A stretch of 64,000 bases of DNA from Methylocystis sp. H62 (GTDB lineage Bacteria > Pseudomonadota > Alphaproteobacteria > Rhizobiales > Beijerinckiaceae), in the NCBI RefSeq assembly GCF_015709515.1, contig NZ_JADNQZ010000045.1:33489-97488 (forward strand), written 5' to 3'. Position numbers and translations under genes: made by a program. Under the pieces are notes generated by a model. The model searched no databases, was not told the DNA's origin, and worked only from the letters and a program-made list of their open reading frames with translations. How positions within the stretch are numbered: the stretch's first letter is position 1; each line of letters starts with the position of its first letter. Positions 1 to 9,104 of the stretch are shown here, piece after piece.

Positions 1-311
1 TTGGATGGACGGCGCCTTCATAGCGCCGCCCGCGCGCGGGCGCAATCGTTCCGAAGTCGGCGTGGCCTTAAAGGAAAAAGTCGCGGCGGCGCGATATTTG
101 ATGCGAAATCGATTGGTTATGCTTACCGGATGCTTGCCGGCAGCAAGTCAAGGTTGAGCTAAACTTTCGGATTGATGGCTAGACGGTTTTTGAGCAGCGC
201 TAAATTCGGGTTTCACTTGTGGCGCGAGCGGACGGGGGCCCCCGCCCTCAAGAGGCCAGCGTGTTAGCGCTCGCCGCCTGATCGGACGCCGCAGGGGCGC
301 CTGCCTGTCGT
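1..311. other. No gene seen at left edge
   Basis: No reading frame here has a convincing start and ribosome binding site. The first 60 bases are GC-rich with short palindromes (for example GCGCCGCCCGCGCGCGGGCGC-like sequence near 25-45) and may be the 3' flank of a gene outside the window. Nothing further can be supported. Confidence 0.4.
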
Positions 312-395
312 CTAAAACCAACGTCCTCGGCCGTACCAACCGCCGCCAAGGATGAGCAGAACAATAATAATGATGAGGAGCGTCTGTGTGTCCAT
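312..395 (-). CDS. 27-residue single-pass membrane microprotein
   Basis: A short frame from ATG at 395 to TAG at 312 encodes 27 residues: a polar start (MDTQT), about 12 very hydrophobic residues (a run of Leu, Ile and Val), then a Gly-rich turn and a basic/aromatic tail (WYGRGRWF). The start is preceded by GAAGGGA at a suitable distance. This layout resembles the tiny DUF3309-like membrane peptides common in alphaproteobacteria, although I cannot assign the family firmly. It is probably an inner-membrane peptide of unknown function. No operon partner is visible; the neighbouring several hundred bases are empty. Hydrophobic composition and the ribosome binding site are the only support. Confidence 0.5.
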   Translation of the reverse strand: MDTQTLLIIIIVLLILGGGWYGRGRWF

Positions 396-1057
396 GATCT
401 ACATTCCCTTCAGTGCGATGGCTCCGGCTTTGGCTTGTCCACATATCGGCGTTGGTCCCAATGACCTCGCCGCAACGAGTACATCATATGGGAGATACAT
501 CCCGACAAAAAAGAAGTGGACGAATTACGTGACCCACGAGTCCCTGGATTCTTGACGAGCAACCTAAGCCTTCAGCGCTCATCGCCTGCGAAGTATTCCC
601 GACAACAATTGCCATGGAAACGCGCGGAAACCGCGAGGCGCGTGCTCGAGGAGTTCAAAATTGCGCCGACAGGGAAAGATCGTTGCGGGGAGTTTTTAGA
701 GCGAATCCCGCACGCGTTGAAGGCTCGTCAGCAGCACCTGAGCGGTGCAGCTGCGCTCGGCCAGACGCGCGGGAGCAATCGTTGAAATTGGCTCAGACCG
801 GCGCCCCCTCAATGCAGGCTTGAAAGGGAGCGACATGAAAGCGGCGCGTCTCGGTTTGTGTCGCGCCACCATCTAGTCACGAGAATCCGAAGCGTGATTT
901 GCGACCCGGGTGATGCGGCTTCCGCGTTTCGCTATGACCGTGCGTTTTTGTAATCGCGAGCGTTCAGGACGTCTTTCGCCATCAACTTTTTGGGCGACCC
1001 GCGCGGGGAAGGGCTAGCAGCCTCGTCAGCCTTTTTGGCGTGTGAGCTTTGATAGGA
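396..1057. other. Intergenic stretch without a convincing gene
   Basis: Several overlapping frames of 60-90 codons run through this stretch, but none has a recognisable domain, a good ribosome binding site and a consistent codon bias together. A 13-codon frame at 835-876 follows a strong AAGGGAG site but leads into nothing on its strand. It lies between the microprotein and tRNA-Arg(ACG). Confidence 0.4.
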
Positions 1058-1134
1058 TGGCGCGCCCGAAAGGATTCGAACCTCTGACCCCCAGATTCGT
1101 AGTCTGGTGCTCTATCCAGCTGAGCTACGGGCGC
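1058..1134 (-). tRNA. tRNA-Arg (anticodon ACG)
   Basis: Read on the minus strand, a 77-base cloverleaf starts with acceptor strand GCGCCCG and ends with CGGGCGC, discriminator G and an encoded CCA. The D arm (AGCTCAGCTGGATAGAGC), an anticodon stem CCAGA/TCTGG around loop CTACGAA, and a T arm containing GGTTCGAATCC are all present. The anticodon ACG identifies the arginine tRNA that is modified to ICG and reads CGN codons. It stands alone, facing away from the hydrolase gene to its right. Confidence 0.97.
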
Positions 1135-1295
1135 CTGTTTCGCCATAGTCCCCGTGCGATAAACGGGCTATGGCGACGTGTCGGCTCGTTTACCGGCAAG
1201 CGACGCGAATGGCAAGAGCGCATTTACTTTCGCGGCGCGCAGCCTTGCGTCGACGTCGCAAGCATTTAGATAAAAGGCTCTAAGTGGGATTTATA

Positions 1296-2063
1296 ATGGA
1301 AACGTTCCTGTCGGATGGCGTCGAGATAGCCTATGTGGATTTCGAGCCTTTAACGGAAGATCGCGGCGAACCGATCGTCCTTGTGCATGGCTTCGCCTCG
1401 ACCCATGCCGTGAACTGGCTGTTCACGCAGTGGGTCAAGACGCTGACTGAAGACGGCCGCCGCGTCATTGTCTTCGACAATCGCGGCCATGGTCGCTCCG
1501 CCAAGCTGTACGATCCGGCGCAATACAGTCTCGACCTGATGGCCGCCGACATCGTGCATCTGCTCGACCATCTGTCGATCCCGCGCGCCGACGTCATGGG
1601 CTATTCGCTCGGCGGACGCATCGGCACGGTGCTGGCGCTAACGGCGCCCGAGCGCGTGCGCTCCTTGATCCTCGGCGGCATCGGCGAAAATCTCATCGAG
1701 AACTCCGGCCTGCCGCGTGGCCTCGCCGAAGCCATGGAGATTGAGCGCATCGAGGACATTGCCGATTCGACGCTCAAAATCTTCCGCGGCTTCGCCGAAT
1801 CCACCCGCAGCGACCTCGCCGCCCTCGCCGCCTGCGTGCGCGGCGCCCGCAAATCCGTCGAGCCAGAGTCGCTCGCGCGCATCACCGCGCCGGTGCTGAT
1901 CTGCGTCGGCACCCGCGATGACGTCGCGGGCGACCCGCTCCCGCTGGCCGAGTTCTTCCCCAACGCCCGCGTGGTCGATATTCCCGGCCGCGACCACAAC
2001 CGGGCCGTCGGCGACAGGATCTACAAGCAGGCGGTGCTGGAGTTCCTGGACACGCGGCCTTAA
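1296..2063 (+). CDS. alpha/beta-fold hydrolase
   Basis: This 255-residue protein has a full alpha/beta-hydrolase catalytic set: oxyanion-hole HGF near residue 31, nucleophile elbow GYSLGG with Ser104, an acid in GTRDD near residue 208, and His234 in GRDHNR. Between strands 4 and 5 it carries DNRGHGRS, usual in esterases, haloperoxidase-like enzymes and C-C hydrolases. It lacks a signal peptide and should be cytoplasmic. I chose ATG 1296 because AAGTGGGA lies just upstream; an in-frame GTG at 1284 would add four residues. The substrate cannot be read from sequence. It sits 69 bases before cysE on the same strand and could be cotranscribed with it, but no functional link is known. Confidence 0.88.
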   Translation: METFLSDGVEIAYVDFEPLTEDRGEPIVLVHGFASTHAVNWLFTQWVKTLTEDGRRVIVFDNRGHGRSAKLYDPAQYSLDLMAADIVHLLDHLSIPRADVMGYSLGGRIGTVLALTAPERVRSLILGGIGENLIENSGLPRGLAEAMEIERIEDIADSTLKIFRGFAESTRSDLAALAACVRGARKSVEPESLARITAPVLICVGTRDDVAGDPLPLAEFFPNARVVDIPGRDHNRAVGDRIYKQAVLEFLDTRP

Positions 2064-2132
2064 CGGTCGCGGGGGCGCCCGTGCTATTGTCCGAGCGCTC
2101 CGCTATATCATTGCCTGACCAAGGAGGGGCGG

Positions 2133-2972
2133 ATGGGCGCCGAAACGCGCGAATATGGCGCGAAGATCATCGACTTCGCCCAGAATGACCCGCTGTTCGC
2201 GCGGCTGCGCGCGGAGGCGGAGGACGTGCTGCGCCGCGAGCCGGAGCTCGGCGGCTTCCTGCATCCCGCGATCCTGTCGCAGAACGGCGTCTTGGGCGTC
2301 GTCGCGCATCGCGTGGCGCAGCGCCTTGATCGGCCGGAGGCGCCCTATATCGCCATCCGCCAAGCGTTCGAAGAATGCGCCGCGCGCGAACCTGGACTGG
2401 TCGAGGCGTTCCGCGCCGACTTGCTCGCCGTGCTTGAGCGCGACCCCGCCTGCACAAGGCTGATCGAACCGGCGCTGTATTTCAAAGGCTTCCATGCGCT
2501 GCAGACCTATCGTCTGGCGCATTGGCTGTGGAAGAACGGCCGCAGCGACTTCGCCCTCATTCTGCAGAGCCTGTCCTCGCAGACCTTCCAGGTCGACATC
2601 CATCCCGCCGCCGTGATCGGCAAGAGCGTTTTCATCGATCACGCGACCGGCGTCGTCATCGGCGCGACCAGCGTCGTCGAAGACGAAGTGTCGATGCTGC
2701 ACGGCGTGACATTAGGGGGCACCGGCAAGGCGCGCGGCGACCGCCATCCCAAGGTGCGGCGCGGGGTGCTGATCGGCGCCGGCGCGAAAATCCTCGGCAA
2801 TATCGAGATTGGCCGCTGCGCCATGATCGCCGCGGGCTCCGTCGTGCTCGATCCGGTTCCCGCCAACAAGACCGTCGCCGGCGTGCCGGCCCGGATCGTC
2901 GGCGAGGCGCGCTGCGCCGAGCCGGCGCTTGCCATGGATCAGATGCTGGCCTATCTCGACGCCGGCATGTGA
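2133..2972 (+). CDS. cysE: serine O-acetyltransferase
   Basis: CysE acetylates serine with acetyl-CoA, the first committed step of cysteine synthesis. The 279-residue length is normal. The N-terminal half is helical (SATase_N type). The C-terminal half shows the left-handed beta-helix hexapeptide pattern, with the typical stretch IGKSVFIDHATG near residue 168, VTLGGTGK near 191, and RHPKVRRGVLIGAGAKILG just after. GAG-containing AAGGAGGGG lies directly upstream of the ATG. Its stop overlaps a potential start of the next gene, so the two are probably cotranscribed. As in other bacteria the product may be feedback-inhibited by cysteine and bind CysK through its C-terminus, but this copy ends in AYLDAGM rather than the usual Ile, which may weaken that interaction. 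Confidence 0.96.
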   Translation: MGAETREYGAKIIDFAQNDPLFARLRAEAEDVLRREPELGGFLHPAILSQNGVLGVVAHRVAQRLDRPEAPYIAIRQAFEECAAREPGLVEAFRADLLAVLERDPACTRLIEPALYFKGFHALQTYRLAHWLWKNGRSDFALILQSLSSQTFQVDIHPAAVIGKSVFIDHATGVVIGATSVVEDEVSMLHGVTLGGTGKARGDRHPKVRRGVLIGAGAKILGNIEIGRCAMIAAGSVVLDPVPANKTVAGVPARIVGEARCAEPALAMDQMLAYLDAGM

Positions 2973-2980
2973 GGGCGGGG

Positions 2981-3583
2981 TTGACCTTGAGCAGAATTCT
3001 CCTGAGCTTTGCGCTCGTCGTTATCGCGGCGTCGTTGCTGTCTCCACGCGCCGCGTTGGGCGCCGGTTGGCATTATTACGACCCGGAATGTCCGATTGAT
3101 CTTGGCGGCAAGTCGATGAAATTCGTCGCCATGCAGCCCAAGAAGAACGTCGACCGGGAATGCATCGCGCTGCCCGACGTTGGCCCCAGCGTCATCGTGC
3201 TCGACGCCGCCGACGCTGAATTGCGCGACATGAACTGGGACATCCGCATTCTGCGCGGCAAAGGGCCGAACGGCGAAGCGGACCCCGAAGCCGATATCGT
3301 CGGCCGCCTGCCGGTGCAGAAATTCCGCAACGGCATGGTGAATTTCGACCAGAATTTTAGGGAGCCGGGCGAATACGTGCTTTACGCCAGGCTGACGAGC
3401 GACGACGGCGCGAAGCGTTTTGAGGGCCGGCACCCGTTCTCGGTCGGCCTCGTCACCGACGAGGAAATTTATCTCTACATCGCCTTCGGCGTTTTCGTCC
3501 TCGTCGCCGGCGGCGTCGCCTTCACGCTCTGGCGCCAGGGCAAGCTCGGATTCAAGATTCCGGATTTTTCGAAACCACAGTAG
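2981..3583 (+). CDS. TIGR02186-like exported, membrane-anchored protein
   Basis: The protein starts with a signal sequence (LSRILLSFALVVIAASLL), continues with an extracytoplasmic beta-rich domain beginning GAGWHYYDPECPIDLG, and ends with one transmembrane helix (YIAFGVFVLVAGGVAF) and a short basic tail. This layout and the conserved stretches match the TIGR02186 family of alphaproteobacteria, usually found near TauE/SafE-type exporters and sulfur metabolism genes. The role is unknown; being next to cysE fits a link to sulfur, which is inference. The start is uncertain: TTG 2981 follows GAGGGCGGGG, while GTG 2969 would overlap the cysE stop. The open frame reaches much further upstream, but that part lies inside cysE and is a shadow. 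Confidence 0.75.
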   Translation: MTLSRILLSFALVVIAASLLSPRAALGAGWHYYDPECPIDLGGKSMKFVAMQPKKNVDRECIALPDVGPSVIVLDAADAELRDMNWDIRILRGKGPNGEADPEADIVGRLPVQKFRNGMVNFDQNFREPGEYVLYARLTSDDGAKRFEGRHPFSVGLVTDEEIYLYIAFGVFVLVAGGVAFTLWRQGKLGFKIPDFSKPQ

Positions 3584-3717
3584 GCCTGTCCACTATCAGC
3601 GCCGCGAGGGTGAAGGTCCCGCGCCGCAGGTGAAGTAAGGCCTCGGCAGGCCGGCATTCCGCCAAAGGAAAATCGGGCAAACTGCACGCGTCTTCGCGCA
3701 AGAGGCCCCCTTGCCAA

Positions 3718-5280
3718 ATGCGAATCGACTGGCAAATCCTCGATGCGGACCGGGCTTGGCCGGTCCGGGACGTGAAGCGCGGAATGACCTGCGACCTTGA
3801 GAAAAATGTGGAGCGGTTGCAACCACGCGGGAGCTCCAGTGGAGAAACGCCGCCCGCGGATTCGGTGGAAGCGCGGGCGTTAAATCCCTGGCTGGTCGTC
3901 GCTTTGGTCTCCATCGGCGCGTTTCTCGGTCAATTCGATGCGAGCGTGGTTCAACTGGCTTTGCCCACGCTCGGCAAGACCTTTGACGCCTCGCTGGAGA
4001 CGGTGAGCTGGGTGGCTTTGGCGTATCTTGTGTCATTCGCCTCATGCCTGCCGATCTTCGGACGGCTCTGCGACATGTTCGGCAGGAAGTCGCTTTACCT
4101 CATCGGATATTTACTGTTCGTGTTTGCGAGTTCGTTGTGCGGTCTCGCCTCGGACATCGACTGGCTGATCCTGTTCCGCGTTCTTCAGGGCGTCGGCGGC
4201 TCCTTGCTGGGCGCAAACAGCATCGCAATACTGGTTAGCTCCGTTGGCAAGGACCAGCAGGGCCGGGCGCTGGGGTTCTTTGCCGCCGCCCAGGCGGTCG
4301 GAATGAGCGCCGGGCCGGCGGTCGGCGGTTTGCTTCTCGCTTCGCTGGGGTGGCGCTGGCTGTTCTGGGTTTGCGTTCCCATTGGCATTGCCGCTGCGGC
4401 GATCGGATGGCTTGCGCTTCCCCAGACGAAAGTCCTCAACGAAAGAGCGACGTTCGATTGGCGCGGCGCCTTGCTTCTGGGCCCTGCCCTGATCTGTCTC
4501 GTGCTCGTTCTCAATCAGGTTTCGGCATGGGGCGCCGCCTCCCCCGCGACCCTCTTTCTTATCGCGCTGTCCGTCGTGCTGATGGCGCTTCTCGTGCGAC
4601 AGGAGCGCGGCTCTCCCTCGCCGCTCGTCGATCTCCGGCTATTCCAGAGCAAGGGATTTTCCTTTGGCGCTATCGCCGTCCTTCTCGGCTACGCAATGCT
4701 TTATGGGATGTTTTTTCTCATATCGTTTGCGCTGGAGCATGGATATGGGGATAGCCCGCTGGCGGCCGGCCTGAGGTTGGCGATCATTCCCGTCGCCCTC
4801 GGCGTGACCGCTCCATTCGGCGGCTCGCTCAGTGATCGGCTGGGCGCGCGCATGCTCAGCGGCGCCGGCATGACGCTCTGCTGCGTCGCTCTGGCGGTTC
4901 TGGGTTTCGCGATCGTGAGCCAGAGCGCGAGCCGCACTCCCGACGCTGTCGCGTTCGCCTTGTTCGGCGCGGGCCTGGGCGTTTTCATCGCGCCCAACAA
5001 TCACGCCACGATCAATGCAGCCCCGAAACATCTTGCGGGACAGGCAGGCGCGATGCTGAATCTGATGCGCGTCCTGGGCACGAGCATCGGCGTTGCGAGC
5101 GCTTCCTCGACATTGTCCTGGGGTATCCAGCTTGTGACCGGTTCCTACGGAGACTGGAAGTCGTTCCCGGGCTCCACGACGCTCTACGCCGTCGACATCG
5201 GGCTGGTGATGCTCGCCTGCATGGCCGCCGTCGCGGGGCTCATATCCGTGCTGCGGCCTGTCGAAGAGAAGGCGAGCTAG
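3718..5280 (+). CDS. MFS drug/solute exporter, DHA2 (EmrB/QacA) type
   Basis: At 520 residues with about 14 predicted hydrophobic segments, this is a 14-TM major facilitator of the DHA2 family, which exports drugs or metabolites by proton antiport. The first helix contains GQFDASVVQLALP, the family's TM1 motif; the loop between helices 2 and 3 has GRLCDMFGRKSLY (MFS motif A), and helix 5 has GPAVGGLLLASLGWRW (motif C region). The first 50-60 residues are hydrophilic. Translation may start at ATG 3718 or ATG 3784; neither has a strong ribosome binding site. No membrane-fusion partner or regulator sits next to it, so the substrate is unknown. It converges on parC with an 8-base gap. Confidence 0.88.
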   Translation: MRIDWQILDADRAWPVRDVKRGMTCDLEKNVERLQPRGSSSGETPPADSVEARALNPWLVVALVSIGAFLGQFDASVVQLALPTLGKTFDASLETVSWVALAYLVSFASCLPIFGRLCDMFGRKSLYLIGYLLFVFASSLCGLASDIDWLILFRVLQGVGGSLLGANSIAILVSSVGKDQQGRALGFFAAAQAVGMSAGPAVGGLLLASLGWRWLFWVCVPIGIAAAAIGWLALPQTKVLNERATFDWRGALLLGPALICLVLVLNQVSAWGAASPATLFLIALSVVLMALLVRQERGSPSPLVDLRLFQSKGFSFGAIAVLLGYAMLYGMFFLISFALEHGYGDSPLAAGLRLAIIPVALGVTAPFGGSLSDRLGARMLSGAGMTLCCVALAVLGFAIVSQSASRTPDAVAFALFGAGLGVFIAPNNHATINAAPKHLAGQAGAMLNLMRVLGTSIGVASASSTLSWGIQLVTGSYGDWKSFPGSTTLYAVDIGLVMLACMAAVAGLISVLRPVEEKAS

Positions 5281-5288
5281 ACGAGGGA

Positions 5289-7556
5289 TCACCCAAACCG
5301 ATTATTCCTCGGAAATCCTCGCGGCGGCAGCCGCCCCGCTTCGGCGCGGTGGCCGATCCAGTCCTTGAGTTCCGCCTTGTCGATTGTGAAGACTCGGTTC
5401 GAGGCGTCGGTCCATGTCAGCCCGTCTTTGAGCGCAAAAACCTTCGCGTCGGCGACGCCGCCGTCCTTGTAGCGCTGCATGCGCACGCCCTTGCCGCGCG
5501 CCATGCGCGGCGCTTCGCTGAGCGGAAACACCAGGAGCTTCCTGTTCTCGCCGATGATGGCGATATGATCGCCCTCCGCCTGCGTCACGATCTTCAATAT
5601 AGAGGGCGGCTCGACGTTGAGCGCCGCGCGCCCCTTGCGCGTCGAGGATAGGAGATCATCTTCGCTCACGACGAAGCCGCGCCCGTCATTGGTCACGAGC
5701 AGCAGCGCGGCGCCCGCTTCATGCGGCAGCACGGCGACGACATCGGCGCCTTCCTCGATCTCGGCGAAGAGCCGGATCGGCTCGCCATGTCCGCGCCCGC
5801 CGGGAAGTTTCGAGGCCTCTAACGTATAGGCCTTGCCGTTCGCTGCGAGCGCCAGGATTTTCGACGTCGTCTGCGCGAAGAAGGAAGCGCCGAGTTCGTC
5901 GTCGCCCTTGAACTGCAGCGTCGAAAGATCCTGCACATGACCCTTGAGCGCGCGAATCCAGCCCTTCTTCGAAACGACGATCGTCACCGGCTCGCGTTCA
6001 ATCATCGCCTCGGCGAGGTCGAGATCAATCGCCTCGGGCGCGTCTTCGAAACTCGTGCGCCGCTTGCCCTTCGGCGTCTGCGAGCCGTAGGTTTTTTTGA
6101 GTTCGCGCACCTGCCAGGCGATGGTCTTCCACTGCTTGTCGTCATCGGCGAGCAGCGACTCGATCTCCTTGCGCTCGTCCGAAAGTTCGCCGAGCTCCTT
6201 CTTCAGCTCCATTTCTTCAAGCCGGCGCAGAGCGCGCAGCCGCGTGTCGAGGATGTATTCGACCTGCAAATCGGTCAGCTTGAACGTCTTTTTCAATTCC
6301 CCCTTGGCGTCGTCCTCTTCGCGGATGATGCGGATCACCTCATCGAGATTGAGGAAGACGATGACCATGCCTTCCAATTGCTCGATGCGCCGAACGATCG
6401 CGGCGAGGCGATGGCGCGAGCGGCGCTGCAGCACGGTCCGGCGATGGTCGAGCCATTGCCTTAAGGCCTCGTCGAGCGAAACGACACGCGGCGTCACGCC
6501 GTCGACGAGCACATTCATGTTCATCGGAAACCGCGTTTCGAGCTCGGAGAGCTTGAACAGAGTCTCCATCATCAGCGCCGGGTCGACGGTGCGCGCGCGC
6601 GGCTCGAAAACGATGCGCACGTCTTCCGCCGATTCATCGCGCACATCGGCGACGAGCGGCAGTTTGCGCTCGGAGATGAGTTCGGCGAGCCGTTCGATGA
6701 GGCGCGACTTCTGCACGCCGTAGGGGATTTCCGTGACGACGATGACCCATCCGCCGCGCGGCAGCTCTTCTTTGATCCAGCGCGCGCGCACACGAAACGA
6801 GCCGCGCCCGGTGCGATAGGTCTCGATGATCTCGTCGCGCTTGTCGACGATGATTCCGCCCGTCGGAAAATCCGGCCCCTGCACGAAGGTTAAGAGCTGT
6901 TCGGCGGTCGCCTTGCGGTGAGAGATGAGATAGAGCGCCGCGTCGCAGAGTTCGGCGAGATTATGCGGCGGGATCGACGTCGCCATGCCGACGGCGATCC
7001 CCTGCGCGCCATTGGCGAGCAGATTGGGCAGCGCCGACGGCAGCACCACCGGCTCCTTCTCCTCGCCGGAATAGTTCGGGATGAAGTCGATCGCGTCTTC
7101 GTCGATGCCTTCCAGAAGAGAGCGCGCGACCGCCGTCATGCGCGCCTCGGTGTAGCGATAGGCGGCCGCCGAATCGCCGTCGACATTGCCGAAATTGCCC
7201 TGCCCGTCGACGAGCGGATAGCGAGAGGAGAAATCCTGCGCGAGGCGCACCAGCGCATCATAGATCGCCTGATCGCCATGCGGGTGGAACGAGCCCATCA
7301 CGTCGCCGACGATCTTTGCACATTTCTTGAACGGCGCGCCGGGGTCGAGACGAAGAATATGCATCCCGTAAAGGATGCGTCGGTGCACGGGCTTCAGCCC
7401 GTCGCGCGCGTCCGGCAGCGCGCGGCCGGTGATGGTCGAAAGCGCGTAGCGTAGATAGCGCTCCTCGAGCGCTTCGCGCAGCGCGACCGGCGCGATCACG
7501 CTAACCTCGCCTGCGCTCTTGCCTTTTCCGCTTCCGCCGCCGCCCTTTTGCGCCAT
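5289..7556 (-). CDS. parC: DNA topoisomerase IV subunit A
   Basis: ParC is the breakage-rejoining subunit of topoisomerase IV, which decatenates daughter chromosomes. The 755-residue length is normal for ParC and short for GyrA. The winged-helix/catalytic domain shows [14 protein letters not shown] near residue 52 and the active tyrosine in [10 protein letters not shown] (Tyr135). The C-terminal half is a beta-pinwheel with blades such as [15 protein letters not shown]. The quinolone-determining loop reads [10 protein letters not shown], so Gln96 replaces the usual Ser. The N-terminus is Gly/Lys rich. parE is not next to it. It is transcribed towards and almost meets the MFS gene. Confidence 0.96.
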   Translation of the reverse strand: MAQKGGGGSGKGKSAGEVSVIAPVALREALEERYLRYALSTITGRALPDARDGLKPVHRRILYGMHILRLDPGAPFKKCAKIVGDVMGSFHPHGDQAIYDALVRLAQDFSSRYPLVDGQGNFGNVDGDSAAAYRYTEARMTAVARSLLEGIDEDAIDFIPNYSGEEKEPVVLPSALPNLLANGAQGIAVGMATSIPPHNLAELCDAALYLISHRKATAEQLLTFVQGPDFPTGGIIVDKRDEIIETYRTGRGSFRVRARWIKEELPRGGWVIVVTEIPYGVQKSRLIERLAELISERKLPLVADVRDESAEDVRIVFEPRARTVDPALMMETLFKLSELETRFPMNMNVLVDGVTPRVVSLDEALRQWLDHRRTVLQRRSRHRLAAIVRRIEQLEGMVIVFLNLDEVIRIIREEDDAKGELKKTFKLTDLQVEYILDTRLRALRRLEEMELKKELGELSDERKEIESLLADDDKQWKTIAWQVRELKKTYGSQTPKGKRRTSFEDAPEAIDLDLAEAMIEREPVTIVVSKKGWIRALKGHVQDLSTLQFKGDDELGASFFAQTTSKILALAANGKAYTLEASKLPGGRGHGEPIRLFAEIEEGADVVAVLPHEAGAALLLVTNDGRGFVVSEDDLLSSTRKGRAALNVEPPSILKIVTQAEGDHIAIIGENRKLLVFPLSEAPRMARGKGVRMQRYKDGGVADAKVFALKDGLTWTDASNRVFTIDKAELKDWIGHRAEAGRLPPRGFPRNNRFG

Positions 7557-7800
7557 CTCAAAAACCCGATTCTGCCTTTGCGATCGGTACTATGGCCGCG
7601 AGGGCGTCGGCGCAAGCGAAGGATTTCGAAGCGGCTCTTTAACTGTGAAAGGATGTCGTCGATGTATCGACTGCGTTTTGTGCGGCAATGTAACAAATAA
7701 GGTCTTGCGGGCGCCGTGTGTCGTCCTTTAGAAGCTTTGCGAAGCGATGGCGCGGATCGGCGCGGTCGACTTTTCGCCGGTTTTCTGCGGCTTTCAAAAC

Positions 7801-8052
7801 ATGGCGTCCATGAAGAAACTGTTTTTGGCGCTGATCGCGGCGCTGCTCGTGACCTCCGCCTCGTTTGCTTTGGATCGATCGCAAATGACGGTCTCCGGCC
7901 CGACGCTCGCCGCGCGGGACCGCGCGGCTCAGGCGCGCGACGCTGACGAAGACATGCAGGCGATCTGCCGCGAAGTGCTCGTCGACATCGATCAGGGCTA
8001 CGGCGTCAGCAGCCATGAATCGCGTTATATTTGCGGCGACAAGCGCCGCTAA
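7801..8052 (+). CDS. small secreted protein, unknown function
   Basis: The 83-residue product begins with a textbook signal peptide (MKKLFLALIAALLVTSASFA) and leaves a mature part of about 60 residues with two cysteines (DMQAICREVLVD and SRYICGDKRR) that could form a disulfide in the periplasm. ATG 7801 or ATG 7810 could be the start; the open frame to 7747 upstream lacks the signal-peptide logic. I do not recognise a family. It is a solitary gene between parC, which diverges from it, and recO, which converges on it. Confidence 0.7.
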   Translation: MASMKKLFLALIAALLVTSASFALDRSQMTVSGPTLAARDRAAQARDADEDMQAICREVLVDIDQGYGVSSHESRYICGDKRR

Positions 8053-8094
8053 CCGATCCGCCGACGACTCTACGCCGCTGCGCTTTTCGCTCTC

Positions 8095-8826
8095 TCACGC
8101 CACGGGCAAAAGAGCGCCGACGTAAAGTTCGCGCGCCGCCGGCAGCGCGACGCCGCGCGGCTTGAGCACGTCACGCGTGAGGAAATATCCGGTCAAGCGG
8201 AACGCCGCAATGAGATCGGCCTGCTCCGCCACAATGCTCTCATGCTGAAGAAAGTCGGGATAGAGCAGGAGTTTCTCGCGCCACGGCGCGCCGGCGGCGC
8301 GGCTTACCGCGCGGCCCGATTTCGGCGACACATAGGCGAGATCCTCCCTCGCGCCGGTCAGCGCGCAAGCGTTGAGATCGAGTCCGAAGCCGAGCGCGCC
8401 GAGCAGCGCAAGTTCGAATCGCGCCAACATCGTCGCGGCGCCTTCGGCGGCGCGAATATCGCCGAACAGCGCCGCAATGGCGTCGGCCATTTCGAACAAT
8501 TCCTCATGAGGGTCGCGCTCCGGCAGCAGACGCAGCAGCTCGCAGAGCGAGACGACGCCATGGAGCGCCGCGGCGCGGTCGAGGAAATAGGCGGCGCGGG
8601 CGACGAGCGGCTCGACCGTCAAGGCGCCGAGATGGTCCTCAAGACGCGCGCGCCACTGCGCCGCGACGAGATTGCCGGGCTGCAGAATCGGACGGAGCCG
8701 GCGCGAGCGACCGCCGCGCACGAGACCAAGATGGCGGCCGTGTCCGCGCGTCATCACCTCGAGGATGACGGAAGTTTCGCCATGCCGACGCGCGCCGAGA
8801 ATAAGAGCGTCGTCGCGCCATTCCAT
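8095..8826 (-). CDS. recO: DNA repair protein RecO
   Basis: RecO helps load RecA onto SSB-coated single strands in the RecFOR gap-repair pathway. The 243-residue protein has the N-terminal OB fold starting MEWRDDALILGARRHGETSV, with GLVRGGRSRR near residue 35, and a helical C-terminal domain with LARFELALLGALGFGLDL. The Zn-finger cysteines of some RecO proteins are absent; only one Cys remains in LNACALTG, as is usual in alphaproteobacteria. It lies downstream of era and the DUF1737 gene on the same strand, the usual alphaproteobacterial order. Confidence 0.95.
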   Translation of the reverse strand: MEWRDDALILGARRHGETSVILEVMTRGHGRHLGLVRGGRSRRLRPILQPGNLVAAQWRARLEDHLGALTVEPLVARAAYFLDRAAALHGVVSLCELLRLLPERDPHEELFEMADAIAALFGDIRAAEGAATMLARFELALLGALGFGLDLNACALTGAREDLAYVSPKSGRAVSRAAGAPWREKLLLYPDFLQHESIVAEQADLIAAFRLTGYFLTRDVLKPRGVALPAARELYVGALLPVA

Positions 8827-8833
8827 ATCAGGC

Positions 8834-9061
8834 TCACACTTCGGAAAGCTTCATATCCGGCCTGTAGTCTAAGTCTTCGACATCCTTGATCAAAGCCTGG
8901 CCGCAAATCACCCGGTTTTGCGTCGAGTCGAAGGTGAGCGACGGCGATCCGTGAAGTCGCCAGCCGAGGCTCAACGCTTCCGTGACGCGATGGCAAAACG
9001 CTGCGTCGTCGGGCCCGGTGAGAAAACGATAGGCGGTCATCGCCTTGCGTTCGTTCGACAT
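8834..9061 (-). CDS. DUF1737 domain protein
   Basis: The 75-residue protein contains TAYRFLTGPDDAAFCHRVTE, a long amphipathic stretch and GSPSLTFDSTQNRVICGQAL, which is the conserved core of the small DUF1737 family. The function is unknown; similar short proteins are cytoplasmic. It lies 7 bases before recO and 43 bases after era, so it is probably part of the same transcript. The ATG at 9061 (MSNERK) is chosen; the next Met (MTAYRF, 9040) would begin directly at the domain and is also possible, and an upstream Met at 9088 would leave almost no gap to era. Confidence 0.72.
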   Translation of the reverse strand: MSNERKAMTAYRFLTGPDDAAFCHRVTEALSLGWRLHGSPSLTFDSTQNRVICGQALIKDVEDLDYRPDMKLSEV

Positions 9062-9104
9062 TCGATTCTCCAGCGCCGCGCGAATCACCTGACCTTGGCC
9101 GATA

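Noticed and set aside
352..555. 67-residue frame on the plus strand across the microprotein
   Set aside because: No ribosome binding site, and it overlaps the better-supported 27-codon minus-strand frame.
835..876. 13-codon frame with a strong Shine-Dalgarno, as a possible leader peptide
   Set aside because: No gene or attenuator structure follows on that strand, so nothing would be regulated.
1042..1269. Frames running through tRNA-Arg genes (also 44173-44454) with [16 protein letters not shown] peptides
   Set aside because: Known artefact of translating tRNA genes.
2522..2980. N-terminal half of a 353-residue frame continuing into the TIGR02186-like protein
   Set aside because: It is an out-of-frame reading of cysE; the signal peptide begins only after 2980.
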